Origin: Bacteroidota bacterium
GTDB lineage: Bacteria > Bacteroidota > Bacteroidia > Cytophagales > Cyclobacteriaceae
DNA length: 64,000 bases
Direction of reading: 5' to 3'
Assembly: GCA_018267215.1 (NCBI GenBank)
Contig: JAFDYX010000028.1
Span: 1 to 64,000 of the forward strand
Of this stretch, positions 7,665-15,773 are shown one piece after another (position 1 is the first letter of the stretch; each line of letters opens with the position of its first letter). A program made the translations under genes and the position numbers. The notes beneath the pieces were generated by a model, which made no database searches, had not been told where the DNA came from, and saw only the letters and a list, made by a program, of their open reading frames with translations.

Positions 7665-8981
7665 TTAATCTTTACGGGCTTTTACCACCACGGTTTCGTC
7701 AATCCAGCAGGCTAATTTTTTGCTTTCGCCTGCTTTCCATCCTGCCTTGGTTAAGTCATCGTGGGTAGGGTATTCTGCCAAAGTGTGTTCCATCTTTTCG
7801 CGGTTTCCGGAGTTTTTGTATATCTGAAAGGCTGCGATGTAAACTAATTTTTCTTCTGCCGAGCCGGGAGTTTTAGAACATTCGGTTACGGAAGAAATAT
7901 ACAGGTCGCCCCAATGCTCGTAGGCATCTTTGCTGGTAGCATCTGTTACCAGCGCTTTTTTGTATAGCTCGCGGGCAGCCGGCTTATTTCCTTTTTGAAA
8001 TTCCTCATCGCCTTTCAAAATATCTATCCATGCTTTTTCTGCCGGGGTGGTGGCTTTTGCCTGCACTGCGGCAATCAGCGGATCGGCCTTCTCAAAATTT
8101 TTCAGTTGAATGTACTTTAAGCATAGTTCTTTGGTGATATGGAAGTTGGGCGCTTGTTTGTGCAGTGCCTCTGCCGCCTCTAACCACACGGGGCTGTCGG
8201 TGCAGCCTTCTTCCAAGCCTACATGAAATATTTGTTTGGCCGTTCCCAAATCAGTGGGGTTAGCTTTAAAGCGGGGTTCAAATACTTTCTGTGAAAAGGC
8301 ACAGTTTACTTTTACCGTTTTGGCTAATTTGGCATCAATCACAGATACTACTTTTTTATACTTTCCGATATCGCTTGCCTTGTTCTGTGTAGTAGCCTTT
8401 TTCATTTTGGCATCAATGATGTCCATCAGTTTGTTGTAGCGCTGGGCCACCTGATCTTCGTTTAAGCTTTTAGCATTGCTCTCGATTACATCCATGTAGG
8501 AAATCAGGTTCTGGTCGAACACATTGTTGCCGCTTACCTCATACGTTTTATCGAATATGGTCAGCAGTTCGGCTGTGTGGTTTTTGTTGGATCTATTAAA
8601 CTTAAATGCCGAGATGGCTTTCCGGTTCAATACGTTTACTTCATCACCACAACTTTTGATGCGCAAGTCGTAAACAATCATCAACGAGTCGATGTACTTC
8701 TGTTTCGTGGCGGGGTCTAATTCTTGTTCGGCCAGTTTATCATACGTATCAAGGGCGGCTACGTATAAATCCGAGTGCCAGTTAGGCACGTTAACGAGCA
8801 TCCAGTGCAAGCCGGATAAAGCGCCTTTGTAATTTTGCTCTGCCAAAGCGGCCTTGTAGCTGTCAACATATTTTTGTGCCTTCATCTGGTCGGCAGGCCA
8901 CTGGTACTCGGTACACTGTGCACCGGCTGCCAACGCGGCTATTGAAAACACAAAAAGCATCAAAACATTTTTCATTTTCAT
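7665..8981 (-). CDS. Secreted tetratricopeptide-repeat protein
   Basis: A 438-residue protein with signal peptide (MKMKNVLMLFVFSIAALAAG, cleavage near GAQ). The mature part is alpha-helical with degenerate TPR units, clearest at about 320-360 (AEKAWIDILKGDEEFQKGNK followed by AARELYKKAL and YEHWGDLYIS). TPR proteins are protein-binding scaffolds, and this one would act in the periplasm. The C-terminus (CWIDETVVVKARKD) is basic. It follows the outer-membrane protein gene by 11 bases and precedes lptC, so a role in outer-membrane assembly is likely but inferred from context. Start may be M1 (8981) or M3 (8975). Confidence 0.8.
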   Translation of the reverse strand: MKMKNVLMLFVFSIAALAAGAQCTEYQWPADQMKAQKYVDSYKAALAEQNYKGALSGLHWMLVNVPNWHSDLYVAALDTYDKLAEQELDPATKQKYIDSLMIVYDLRIKSCGDEVNVLNRKAISAFKFNRSNKNHTAELLTIFDKTYEVSGNNVFDQNLISYMDVIESNAKSLNEDQVAQRYNKLMDIIDAKMKKATTQNKASDIGKYKKVVSVIDAKLAKTVKVNCAFSQKVFEPRFKANPTDLGTAKQIFHVGLEEGCTDSPVWLEAAEALHKQAPNFHITKELCLKYIQLKNFEKADPLIAAVQAKATTPAEKAWIDILKGDEEFQKGNKPAARELYKKALVTDATSKDAYEHWGDLYISSVTECSKTPGSAEEKLVYIAAFQIYKNSGNREKMEHTLAEYPTHDDLTKAGWKAGESKKLACWIDETVVVKARKD

Positions 8982-8992
8982 AGGTTAAGAGA

Positions 8993-10288
8993 TTAATCAA
9001 ATTTTCGTTTTATAAACCACTGATCGTTAAAAGTGGCGCCAAAATAAAGCCTAAAATAGTTTTCTTCAAGTGTATTTTGAGAAGCGACTCCACGTTTTCC
9101 TATTCTAACACCTATATCAATGGTGGAAATCCGGCCTACGGGCAGGGAAATTCCAAACGTACCTCCCCGGTCAAAAACAGGATTTGAATTTACCAGAAAG
9201 GGCAGTTTCTCATAAAACGCCCCGATGCGGTAAGTTACGCGGTTAAAATAATTGGTAAAATCTTCATAGCGAGGAGTTAACTCACCACCCAGAGCTGTGC
9301 GATAACCCAATGTGGGCGTATTGAGCCCTTGAGAGAAGGCGTTATAGTCGCTGAATTTTTCTTCGAACGATACAAACTTACGATAGTCTGAAACAGCTAC
9401 ATCAGCGCCTACCGTCCACCGATCTACTTTCGATAATGAAATCCCTCCACCATACGTTTGAGGAAGATAAAATTTGCTACTTAAGTTGAAGAGGGTGGTG
9501 GAGTCAATAATAGCTCCGGTATTGGCAATGGTTTCTGTCGTTACCTTATGTGTAACCCCTACATTAGATTTTAATGAGTAAATGGCACCGATATTCAACC
9601 GATAATTTTTATGAAAGATTGAATCTTTATGAAATGAAATGCCGCCTGTCAGGTTAGTCCCTCCAAAAGAATAGCGCGACTGAAGTGCTCCGTAATTTGT
9701 GAGCCCATTCACGGTGTTAAAATCTTTGATGTTGATGGAGCTGAAAAGGTAAGATGCTTTGACCCCAACCGACAAATATTTATTAATGGCAACCCCGTTA
9801 GACCAGTAAAACTGAGTGATACCCCCTTTGCCTGTTTCCTGCACTTTTACGGGTATCAACGATGGCCCTCCGGTAACATAATCGGTGTAGGTAAAATTAT
9901 AATTAACCGAAGAATAGGGCAGCGCTCCGATAGAGCTGCTCCAACGCCCACCGATAACCGGAAATGCCATGAGCAGGTAGTTTAAATTACCTCCTTTAAA
10001 ACTTTGGTTATTAGTACCATCAAAAGCCGATCTTTTTTCATAACTCATTCCGCCCTGAAAAGCGAAGACACGGTTAAAAACCAACAGAGCCGGGTTCATG
10101 TTATTGATATACCAGCCGTTGGGGTTGCTGATACCAACTCCGCCCATGGCCTCGTTTTGAGCCAGCCCATTGTTGTTAAGGTCGCCTACGCCCAGCCGCG
10201 AAAAAGGGCTCGAAGCCTGACCATTTGCAGCCATGCTGGCAAACAAAAGCAAAAGAATAGATAGGAAACGCGCGTTACAACTGTGCAT
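8993..10288 (-). CDS. Putative outer-membrane beta-barrel protein (FadL/OmpP1-like)
   Basis: A 431-residue protein with signal peptide (MHSCNARFLSILLLLFASMA, then ANGQ). The mature N-terminus SSPFSRLGVGDLNNNGL with EAMGGVGISNPNG resembles the start of Bacteroidota outer-membrane transport proteins of the FadL/TodX/OmpP1 type. The rest is alternating amphipathic strands with many Tyr, Phe, Ser and Gly, ending in aromatic-rich YFRLYFGATFNDQWF, typical of a barrel. Substrate unknown. It overlaps the 3' end of coaX by 14 bases, so it is co-transcribed with it. A barrel is likely; the family assignment is moderate. Confidence 0.72.
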   Translation of the reverse strand: MHSCNARFLSILLLLFASMAANGQASSPFSRLGVGDLNNNGLAQNEAMGGVGISNPNGWYINNMNPALLVFNRVFAFQGGMSYEKRSAFDGTNNQSFKGGNLNYLLMAFPVIGGRWSSSIGALPYSSVNYNFTYTDYVTGGPSLIPVKVQETGKGGITQFYWSNGVAINKYLSVGVKASYLFSSINIKDFNTVNGLTNYGALQSRYSFGGTNLTGGISFHKDSIFHKNYRLNIGAIYSLKSNVGVTHKVTTETIANTGAIIDSTTLFNLSSKFYLPQTYGGGISLSKVDRWTVGADVAVSDYRKFVSFEEKFSDYNAFSQGLNTPTLGYRTALGGELTPRYEDFTNYFNRVTYRIGAFYEKLPFLVNSNPVFDRGGTFGISLPVGRISTIDIGVRIGKRGVASQNTLEENYFRLYFGATFNDQWFIKRKFD

Positions 10289-10991
10289 TATGAAGCAAAA
10301 TCCGGTTCAAACCCACCAAAACCAAATCGGGGGCTGCAAATATGGGTTGTTTCAGTCTGTTTTCAAAAAAATTAGTATCGCCTCCGCATAATACCGCCCG
10401 TATGTGGGGATATTTTTCCCTATATCTTTCAATGACTCCCTCTATTTCGGCTACGGTACCATGTAGCACCCCGCTTTGCATGCAACTTTCGGTGGTCTGC
10501 CCTACCAATGGTGTAAATTCATCGAGCGGCACTTCGGGCAGCCGTTCGGTAAACGTATGCATGGCTTTCAGGCGCATGGACAGGCCGGGAGAAATCCCTC
10601 CGCCCATATAGTTCCCTTCGCCCGTTACTAGTTCATAGTTTATGCATGTACCGGCATCTATTGCCAAACAATCTTGCCCCGGAAATAGGGAAGCCACACC
10701 GCATGCAGCAGCAATCCGGTCAACGCCCAGCGATTGGGGCGTTTGGTATTGCACCTTAATCGGCAATGGAAGGGTGTGTGTCAACAAATATTTTTTTGAG
10801 GCTGTGATTTTATTCAATATTTCTTCTCCTGAAAATTTTACGGTGCTGACGAGAGCCCGGTCAGCCTGTTGATGTGCCAGATAAGAAAAAAGTTCTGGTG
10901 CTGAGGAAAAAAGAAATTTTTCCTGAAGATCAACTCCTGAAAACAACCCAACCTTAAAGCGGGTATTGCCGCCATCAACTACCAAATTCAT
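10275..10991 (-). CDS. coaX: Type III pantothenate kinase
   Basis: A 238-residue CoaX that phosphorylates pantothenate in the first step of coenzyme A synthesis. Motifs of the acetate kinase/Hsp70 fold are clear: DGGNTRFKVGLF (6-17, phosphate loop), GVDRIAAACG (about 88), DAGTCINYELV (about 107) and GGGISPGLSMRLKAMH (about 124-139). Type III enzymes need a monovalent cation and are insensitive to CoA feedback. It is divergent from anmK (38 bases apart) and overlaps the outer-membrane protein gene by 14 bases, heading the envelope cluster. Confidence 0.95.
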   Translation of the reverse strand: MNLVVDGGNTRFKVGLFSGVDLQEKFLFSSAPELFSYLAHQQADRALVSTVKFSGEEILNKITASKKYLLTHTLPLPIKVQYQTPQSLGVDRIAAACGVASLFPGQDCLAIDAGTCINYELVTGEGNYMGGGISPGLSMRLKAMHTFTERLPEVPLDEFTPLVGQTTESCMQSGVLHGTVAEIEGVIERYREKYPHIRAVLCGGDTNFFENRLKQPIFAAPDLVLVGLNRILLHNAQL

Positions 10992-11028
10992 CCTGACAAA
11001 TGATTACTTTCGTTTCAATAACAACGCC

Positions 11029-12105
11029 ATGAAAATTAAAAAGAAAAGCAAATATAGGGTTATCGGCCTGATGTCGGGCACATCGCTGGACGGTGTGGAT
11101 CTGGCCTATGTGGAATTTTCATTGAAGAAAAAGAAATGGCATTTTTCGTTAGAGGCATCGCACACCTTTCCTTACCCGGCAGATTGGCGCAAAAAACTTT
11201 TAGAGGCCCCCTCGCTTCGTGCTGAAGAATTATTATCGCTTCACACAACTTACGGTCTGTTTCTGGGGCAGTTGTGCCGTCAGTTTATAGAGCAGCACAA
11301 AATCAAAAAGACAGATTTCATTGCTTCGCACGGTCACACTATTTTTCACCAGCCGCAGCATGGGCTTACTTTTCAATTAGGTAACGGCCATGCCATTTAT
11401 GCGGAAACGGACGTTCCGGTGGTTTACGATTTTCGCAATCTCGATGTAACGTTAGGTGGCGAAGGAGCGCCCTTAGTGCCAATGGGCGATCAACTGTTAT
11501 TTTCTAAATACGATGTCTGCTTAAATCTGGGCGGCATCGCCAACTTGTCATTAAAAAAGAATAAAAAAATAGTGGCGTTCGATATCAGCTTTTGCAACAT
11601 GGCCCTTAACTATCTTGCTTCACAGGAGGGAAAAGAATTTGACGAGAACGGAAACCGTGCCCGATCAGGAAAAATAAACCATGAGTTGCTACAACAATTG
11701 GCCAATGCTTATCTGCCTTACCGGCAAAAGAAACCTTCGCTGGCCCGCGAACATTTTGAAAAAGATTTTTTGCCGCTGCTTGCCAACTCATCCATTTCCA
11801 TTGCTGACCGCCTCGCTACTGTTTGTGAATCCGTAGCGCACGAAATTGTCCTCACCTTGCCTCAAGGTAAGTTCAAATTATTGGCCACGGGCGGAGGCGC
11901 ACTGAATAGTTTTCTCATCGAAAGGATCAATCATCAATTGCCGGAGAAATCAAAAATAACCTTACCTAAAAAATCTATTATCCACTTTAAGGAAGCCATC
12001 GTATTTGCGCTTTTGGGAGTCTTGCGGGTGCGAAACGAAAACAATGTGCTGAAGAGCGTTACCGGCTCGCAAAGAGATTCTTGTTCGGGTTCAATAATCG
12101 GGTAG
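11029..12105 (+). CDS. anmK: Anhydro-N-acetylmuramic acid kinase
   Basis: A 358-residue kinase of peptidoglycan recycling: it hydrolyses and phosphorylates 1,6-anhydro-MurNAc to MurNAc-6-phosphate. Motifs: GLMSGTSLDGVDLAYVEF near the N-terminus, SHGHTIFH, GGEGAPLVPMGD, NLGGIANLS and ATGGGALNSFLIERI. I place the start at ATG 11029, directly before MKIKKKSKYRVIGLMSGTS; the frame stays open upstream to 10966 but that part overlaps coaX. The TAG stop (12103-12105) is also the first bases of the gdhA promoter -7 element. Confidence 0.93.
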   Translation: MKIKKKSKYRVIGLMSGTSLDGVDLAYVEFSLKKKKWHFSLEASHTFPYPADWRKKLLEAPSLRAEELLSLHTTYGLFLGQLCRQFIEQHKIKKTDFIASHGHTIFHQPQHGLTFQLGNGHAIYAETDVPVVYDFRNLDVTLGGEGAPLVPMGDQLLFSKYDVCLNLGGIANLSLKKNKKIVAFDISFCNMALNYLASQEGKEFDENGNRARSGKINHELLQQLANAYLPYRQKKPSLAREHFEKDFLPLLANSSISIADRLATVCESVAHEIVLTLPQGKFKLLATGGGALNSFLIERINHQLPEKSKITLPKKSIIHFKEAIVFALLGVLRVRNENNVLKSVTGSQRDSCSGSIIG

Positions 12106-12110
12106 ATTTG
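12081..12110 (+). promoter_or_regulatory. Promoter of gdhA
   Basis: TTG (12081-12083), exactly 19 bases, then TAGATTTG (12103-12110): a full match to the Bacteroidota housekeeping pattern. Expected transcription start is a few bases later, about 12114, giving a leader of roughly 15 bases before ATG 12130. The -7 element starts on the anmK stop codon. Confidence 0.78.
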
Positions 12111-12129
12111 CACCCGAATTAATTTTACC

Positions 12130-13359
12130 ATGAAAGAGTTGCTCGAAAAATTTGAAAACAAAAAACCGGAAATTGTCTTTGAATGGAAAGATTCGCAAAC
12201 AGAAGCCGAGGGATGGGTTGTTATTAATTCTTTGCGCGGTGGCGCGGCAGGCGGAGGTACCCGTATGCGCAAGGGGCTCGACCAGCGCGAGGTAGAATCG
12301 CTGGCTAAAACCATGGAGGTAAAATTCACTGTCTCTGGGCCGCCTATCGGTGGTGCCAAATCGGGCATCAACTTCGACCCAAATGATCCGCGCAAAAAGG
12401 AAGTGCTCCATCGCTGGTATTCGGCTGTCATGCCATTATTAAAATATTATTATGGAACCGGTGGTGATCTGAATGTGGACGAAATCCACGAAGTAATACC
12501 GCACACCGAGCAAGTAGGTGTTTGGCATCCGCAAGAAGGTGTGTTTACCGGCCACTACAAACCTACCGAGCCGCAGAAAGTAAACCGCATCGGCCAGTTG
12601 CGGCAGGGCGTTATCAAAATAATCGAAGACAAAAAATTCACTCCTTCGTTAGAAAAAAAATATACCGTAGCCGATATGTGCACCGGTTACGGTGTGGCCG
12701 AAGCCGTGCGGCATTATTATGAATTATGGGGCGGAGCGCTAAGTGGCAAACGGGTGGTGGTGCAGGGTTGGGGAAATGTGGGCGCAGCAGCCGGCTTTTA
12801 TCTAAGCCAGTGCGGAGCCAAGGTGGTAGGCATCCTGACCAAAGACGGAGGCCTGATTAATCAATCCGGTTTTTCGCACCAAGAAATTTGCCAACTCGTT
12901 ACCAACCGGGTAGGAAACCGGCTAATATCTCCCGACCTTCTTTCTTTTGACACTGTCAATCAAAAAATATGGGATCTGGATTTTGAAATTTTTATCCCGG
13001 CTGCCGCTTCGCGGTTAGTTACCCGCCAGCAAGTGGACAAAATGATTGCATCAGGAGTAGAGGTATTTTCTTGTGGCGCCAATGTGCCGTTTGCCGATCC
13101 TGAAATTTTCTTTGGAACAACGGGTCTTTATGCGGATGAAAAAATTTCCATCATCCCCGACTTCATCGCCAACTGCGGCATGGCGCGCGTGTTTGCTTAC
13201 TTTATGGAAAGCGAAACTTCCTTAGACGATGCCTCTATCTTTCATGATATTTCTCTCACCATCCGCAAGGCGCTGGAAAAATCGAAAGATGCCAATCCAG
13301 GAAAAACAAAGATTGCTCAGTCTTCTTTTGAGATAGCATTGAATCAATTAGTGCGGTAG
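12130..13359 (+). CDS. gdhA: Glu/Leu/Phe/Val dehydrogenase
   Basis: A 409-residue amino acid dehydrogenase, most likely NAD(P)-linked glutamate dehydrogenase joining 2-oxoglutarate and ammonium. The substrate domain holds SGPPIGGAKSGINFDP with the catalytic Lys and GTGGDLNVDEI with the active-site Asp. The Rossmann domain holds VVVQGWGNVGAAAGFYL, the GxGxxG dinucleotide site. The terminal part contains CGANVPF and GMARVFAYFME. The spelling of these motifs differs from the common hexameric GdhA, so substrate could be another amino acid; I keep gdhA as the most probable name. It has its own promoter within the end of anmK. Confidence 0.85.
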   Translation: MKELLEKFENKKPEIVFEWKDSQTEAEGWVVINSLRGGAAGGGTRMRKGLDQREVESLAKTMEVKFTVSGPPIGGAKSGINFDPNDPRKKEVLHRWYSAVMPLLKYYYGTGGDLNVDEIHEVIPHTEQVGVWHPQEGVFTGHYKPTEPQKVNRIGQLRQGVIKIIEDKKFTPSLEKKYTVADMCTGYGVAEAVRHYYELWGGALSGKRVVVQGWGNVGAAAGFYLSQCGAKVVGILTKDGGLINQSGFSHQEICQLVTNRVGNRLISPDLLSFDTVNQKIWDLDFEIFIPAAASRLVTRQQVDKMIASGVEVFSCGANVPFADPEIFFGTTGLYADEKISIIPDFIANCGMARVFAYFMESETSLDDASIFHDISLTIRKALEKSKDANPGKTKIAQSSFEIALNQLVR

Positions 13360-13407
13360 CCTTGTGCCTACTCAAACCCTTGACTGAACAAAAAATCGGA
13401 CTATCAA

Positions 13408-14331
13408 CTACGCAGCACCAGCCAACAAATAGAGCACGGCCATGCGCACGGCCACTCCGTTCTCTACCTGATCCAGAATAATAGAATGATGCGAGTCGGC
13501 CGCATCGCTGGTCAGTTCTACACCGCGGTTGATAGGCCCCGGATGCATGAGCACAATTTTTTTCTTGAGGCTATCCAATGTTTTTTTGCTGATGCCGTAG
13601 TAAAGCGAATATTCGCGCAAGGAAGGAAAATATTTTAGCTGCTGCCGTTCTAATTGAATGCGCAACACGTTGGCCACATCGCACCACTCCAGTGCCTTGG
13701 TTACTTCCAGTTCTACCTGCACCCCCAGGGTGGCAATAAATTTAGGTATCAGTGTGGCCGGCCCGCATACCATTACCTCAGCTCCCAGTTTTTTTAAAGC
13801 AAAGATGTTGGAGAGCGCCACACGCGAGTGGAGGATATCTCCGATGATGGCAATTTTTTTCCCTTCTACACTTCCCAACTTCTCGCGAATGGAGAACGTA
13901 TCGAGCAAAGCTTGTGTGGGGTGCTCGTGGGTGCCGTCTCCGGCATTAACAATGTTGGCTTTAATGTGCTTGGACAAAAAGTGGGGCGCTCCTGCACTGG
14001 CATGGCGCATCACCACCATATCCACCTTCATGGCCAAAATATTGTTAACGGTGTCCAGCAAGGTTTCACCTTTCTTTACGCTGCTGCCCGAAGCAGAAAA
14101 ATTTACCACATCGGCAGACAATCTTTTTTCGGCCAGTTCAAACGACAGGCGTGTGCGGGTAGAGTTTTCAAAGAAAATGTTAGCAATGGTTACATCGCGC
14201 AAAGACGGCACTTTTTTGATCGGCCGGTTGATGACATCTTTAAAATTATCGGCCGTTTCAAAAATAAGTTCAATGTCTTCGCGGGTAATGTCTTTGATGC
14301 CGAGCAGATGACGTTGACTTAGTTTTGACAT
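13408..14331 (-). CDS. pyrB: Aspartate carbamoyltransferase, catalytic subunit
   Basis: A 307-residue ATCase catalysing carbamoyl phosphate + aspartate to carbamoyl-aspartate, the committed step of pyrimidine synthesis. Carbamoyl-phosphate motif FENSTRTRLSFE (about 54), GSSVKKGETLLDT (about 83), HEHPTQALLDTF (about 134) and the aspartate loop MHPGPINRGVE (about 263) are intact. No pyrI regulatory subunit follows, so this is a PyrB of the PyrR-associated type. It starts two bases after pyrR ends, forming a pyrR-pyrB operon. It converges with gdhA with no clear terminator between. Confidence 0.95.
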   Translation of the reverse strand: MSKLSQRHLLGIKDITREDIELIFETADNFKDVINRPIKKVPSLRDVTIANIFFENSTRTRLSFELAEKRLSADVVNFSASGSSVKKGETLLDTVNNILAMKVDMVVMRHASAGAPHFLSKHIKANIVNAGDGTHEHPTQALLDTFSIREKLGSVEGKKIAIIGDILHSRVALSNIFALKKLGAEVMVCGPATLIPKFIATLGVQVELEVTKALEWCDVANVLRIQLERQQLKYFPSLREYSLYYGISKKTLDSLKKKIVLMHPGPINRGVELTSDAADSHHSIILDQVENGVAVRMAVLYLLAGAA

Positions 14332-14333
14332 AA

Positions 14334-14873
14334 TCAGTCTTTATTGATTAACCAGATTTTATTTTGCTTGTGTCCTTGCGCCTCGAGTTCTACCAGCACC
14401 CGTTGCGAGTCGTGGGTGGCCACATATTTTCCTACATAGTCGGCTGCAATGGGCAAGTCGCGCGTGAATTTGCGATCTACCAGCACCAGTAATTCCACCT
14501 TGGCAGGACGGCCAAATGAAATCATGGCATCCAGCGCTGCCCGCACCGACCGGCCGGTAAACAGCACATCGTCTATGAGGATTACTTCTTTGCCCTCTAC
14601 TGGAAAATTGACACGGGTTTCCGAGGCTTTGGCCGGAGTATCGCGCCTGCGAAAATCATCGCGGTGGAAGGTGGCATCCAGATAACCCAGCGGAACAGAA
14701 ACTTTCAGTGTTTTGAGTTTTTGATGAATCAGTTCGGCCAGAAAAACACCCCGAGGCTGCATGCCCAAGATAACACAGTTACTAAAATCAGTGTGGTTTT
14801 CAATAAGTTGCTGACAAAGACGGCTAAGAGTGATATCGAGTTGCCGTGAATCGAGGATCAGTTTTTTCAGCAT
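14334..14873 (-). CDS. pyrR: Bifunctional pyr operon regulator / uracil phosphoribosyltransferase
   Basis: A 179-residue PRTase-fold PyrR. The PRPP-binding motif VILIDDVLFTGRSVRAALDA (about 95-114) and ILGMQPRGVFLA (about 35) are clear. PyrR converts uracil and PRPP to UMP and in Firmicutes binds pyr mRNA to control attenuation. Here the likely -7 element (14882-14889) leaves almost no leader before the ATG, so attenuation upstream of pyrR itself is unlikely. Regulation could act elsewhere, or the protein may serve mainly as a salvage enzyme. The downstream partner is pyrB. Confidence 0.92.
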   Translation of the reverse strand: MLKKLILDSRQLDITLSRLCQQLIENHTDFSNCVILGMQPRGVFLAELIHQKLKTLKVSVPLGYLDATFHRDDFRRRDTPAKASETRVNFPVEGKEVILIDDVLFTGRSVRAALDAMISFGRPAKVELLVLVDRKFTRDLPIAADYVGKYVATHDSQRVLVELEAQGHKQNKIWLINKD

Positions 14874-14881
14874 GCCGGGCG

Positions 14882-14889
14882 CAAAGTTA
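14882..14889 (-). promoter_or_regulatory. Probable -7 element of pyrR-pyrB
   Basis: Minus-strand TAACTTTG matches TAnnTTTG and ends nine bases before the pyrR ATG. No good TTG is seen about 19 bases further upstream, so this is only a partial promoter match. Confidence 0.45.
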
Positions 14890-14980
14890 AATGAAATAGT
14901 CGAAAAGAAGGGATTCTACATTAATTTAAGAGATGTCAAGTGTGATTTTAGGGGACTGGGAAGAATATTGGTTTCTAAGT

Positions 14981-15010
14981 TTGCACAATCCAGCGTTTTG
15001 CCGATATTTG
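14981..15010 (+). promoter_or_regulatory. Promoter of rpmB-rpmG-DUF4295
   Basis: TTG (14981-14983), exactly 19 bases, then GATATTTG (15003-15010), seven of eight matches to TAnnTTTG. It lies 40 bases before the rpmB ATG. Confidence 0.62.
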
Positions 15011-15050
15011 CACTCCCTTTTTAAGGAGAGGGGTAAATAAATTGATATTT

Positions 15051-15296
15051 ATGGCAAGGGTTTGCGAAATTTCAGGAAAAAGACCGCGCGTGGGCAACAA
15101 GGTGTCGCACGCCAACAACAAAACCAAACGCAGGTTCTATCCCAACCTGCAAACAAAACGATTCTTTATTCCTGAAGAAAACAAATGGGTAACACTGAAA
15201 GTATCCGCTAAAGTGATAAAAACCATTAATTTGAAGGGAGTCGGTGCGGTCATTAAGGATGCGCGCCAAAAAGGAACGCTCACCGCCAACATTTAA
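15051..15296 (+). CDS. rpmB: 50S ribosomal protein L28
   Basis: An 81-residue bL28. The N-terminus [20 protein letters not shown], then [13 protein letters not shown] and the C-terminal [11 protein letters not shown], are diagnostic. It is a structural protein of the large subunit. Only one Cys is present, so this is the zinc-free (C-) form. I use ATG 15051; an upstream start at 15042 adds three residues without support. It begins the conserved Bacteroidota run rpmB-rpmG-DUF4295-ftsY, driven by the promoter at 14981-15010. Confidence 0.96.
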   Translation: MARVCEISGKRPRVGNKVSHANNKTKRRFYPNLQTKRFFIPEENKWVTLKVSAKVIKTINLKGVGAVIKDARQKGTLTANI

Positions 15297-15307
15297 TTTT
15301 CTGAACT

Positions 15308-15490
15308 ATGGCAAAGAAAGGAAACCGCATACAAGTGATTTTAGAGTGCACAGAGCACAAGGCCAGCGGCATGCCGGGCATGAGCCGCTACATCACCACC
15401 AAAAACCGTAAAAATACCACCGAGCGTTTGGAATTGAAGAAATACAATCCGGTGATGAAGAAGGTAACGTTACACAAAGAAATTAAATAG
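15308..15490 (+). CDS. rpmG: 50S ribosomal protein L33
   Basis: A 60-residue bL33 ([17 protein letters not shown], then [20 protein letters not shown] and the YNPVMKK motif). A component of the large subunit near the E site. The paired CxxC zinc ligands of the C+ form are missing (a single Cys), so this is a C- variant that needs no zinc. It lies 11 bases after rpmB and two bases before the DUF4295 gene. Confidence 0.96.
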   Translation: MAKKGNRIQVILECTEHKASGMPGMSRYITTKNRKNTTERLELKKYNPVMKKVTLHKEIK

Positions 15491-15492
15491 TC

Positions 15493-15651
15493 ATGGCAAA
15501 GAAAGTAGTAGCATCGCTTAAAAAAACAGACGGCAAGAACTATGCGAAAGTGATCCGTGCCGTGAAATCGGAAAAAACCGGTTCATACGTTTTCAAAGAA
15601 GAAATTGTATCGGCCGATTTAGTAAAAGAAACACTGGCCAAGAAAGGGTAA
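15493..15651 (+). CDS. DUF4295 family protein (probable Bacteroidota ribosomal protein)
   Basis: A 52-residue basic protein, starting MAKKVVASLKKTDGKNYAKV and ending ETLAKKG. It matches the Bacteroidota-specific DUF4295 family, which regularly follows rpmG and precedes ftsY as here. From memory, a large-subunit protein called bL38 was described from a Flavobacterium ribosome structure, and I believe it is this family; that link is recollection, not shown by the sequence. The high Lys content, size and operon partners all fit a ribosomal protein. A strong terminator follows 22 bases after the stop. Confidence 0.85.
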   Translation: MAKKVVASLKKTDGKNYAKVIRAVKSEKTGSYVFKEEIVSADLVKETLAKKG

Positions 15652-15673
15652 ACTTTCCGGCTTTTAACTCAAC

Positions 15674-15699
15674 AAGTCCCTTTTGTGGGACTTTTTTTG
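15674..15699 (+). terminator. Intrinsic terminator after DUF4295
   Basis: AAGTCCC (15674-15680) pairs with GGGACTT (15687-15693) across a 6-base loop and runs into a stretch of T. It ends the rpmB operon, so ftsY, 75 bases on, should have its own promoter. Confidence 0.85.
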
Positions 15700-15773
15700 T
15701 TTTGGGGAAATCCTGTCATTATCCTGCGAACCGATAAGGCAGGAGAGTTGTTACACGCTTAAAAATTTTGTCT

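Noticed and set aside
10966-11028. N-terminal extension of AnmK
   Set aside because: It overlaps the coaX start and adds residues absent from the family; ATG 11029 gives the normal N-terminus.
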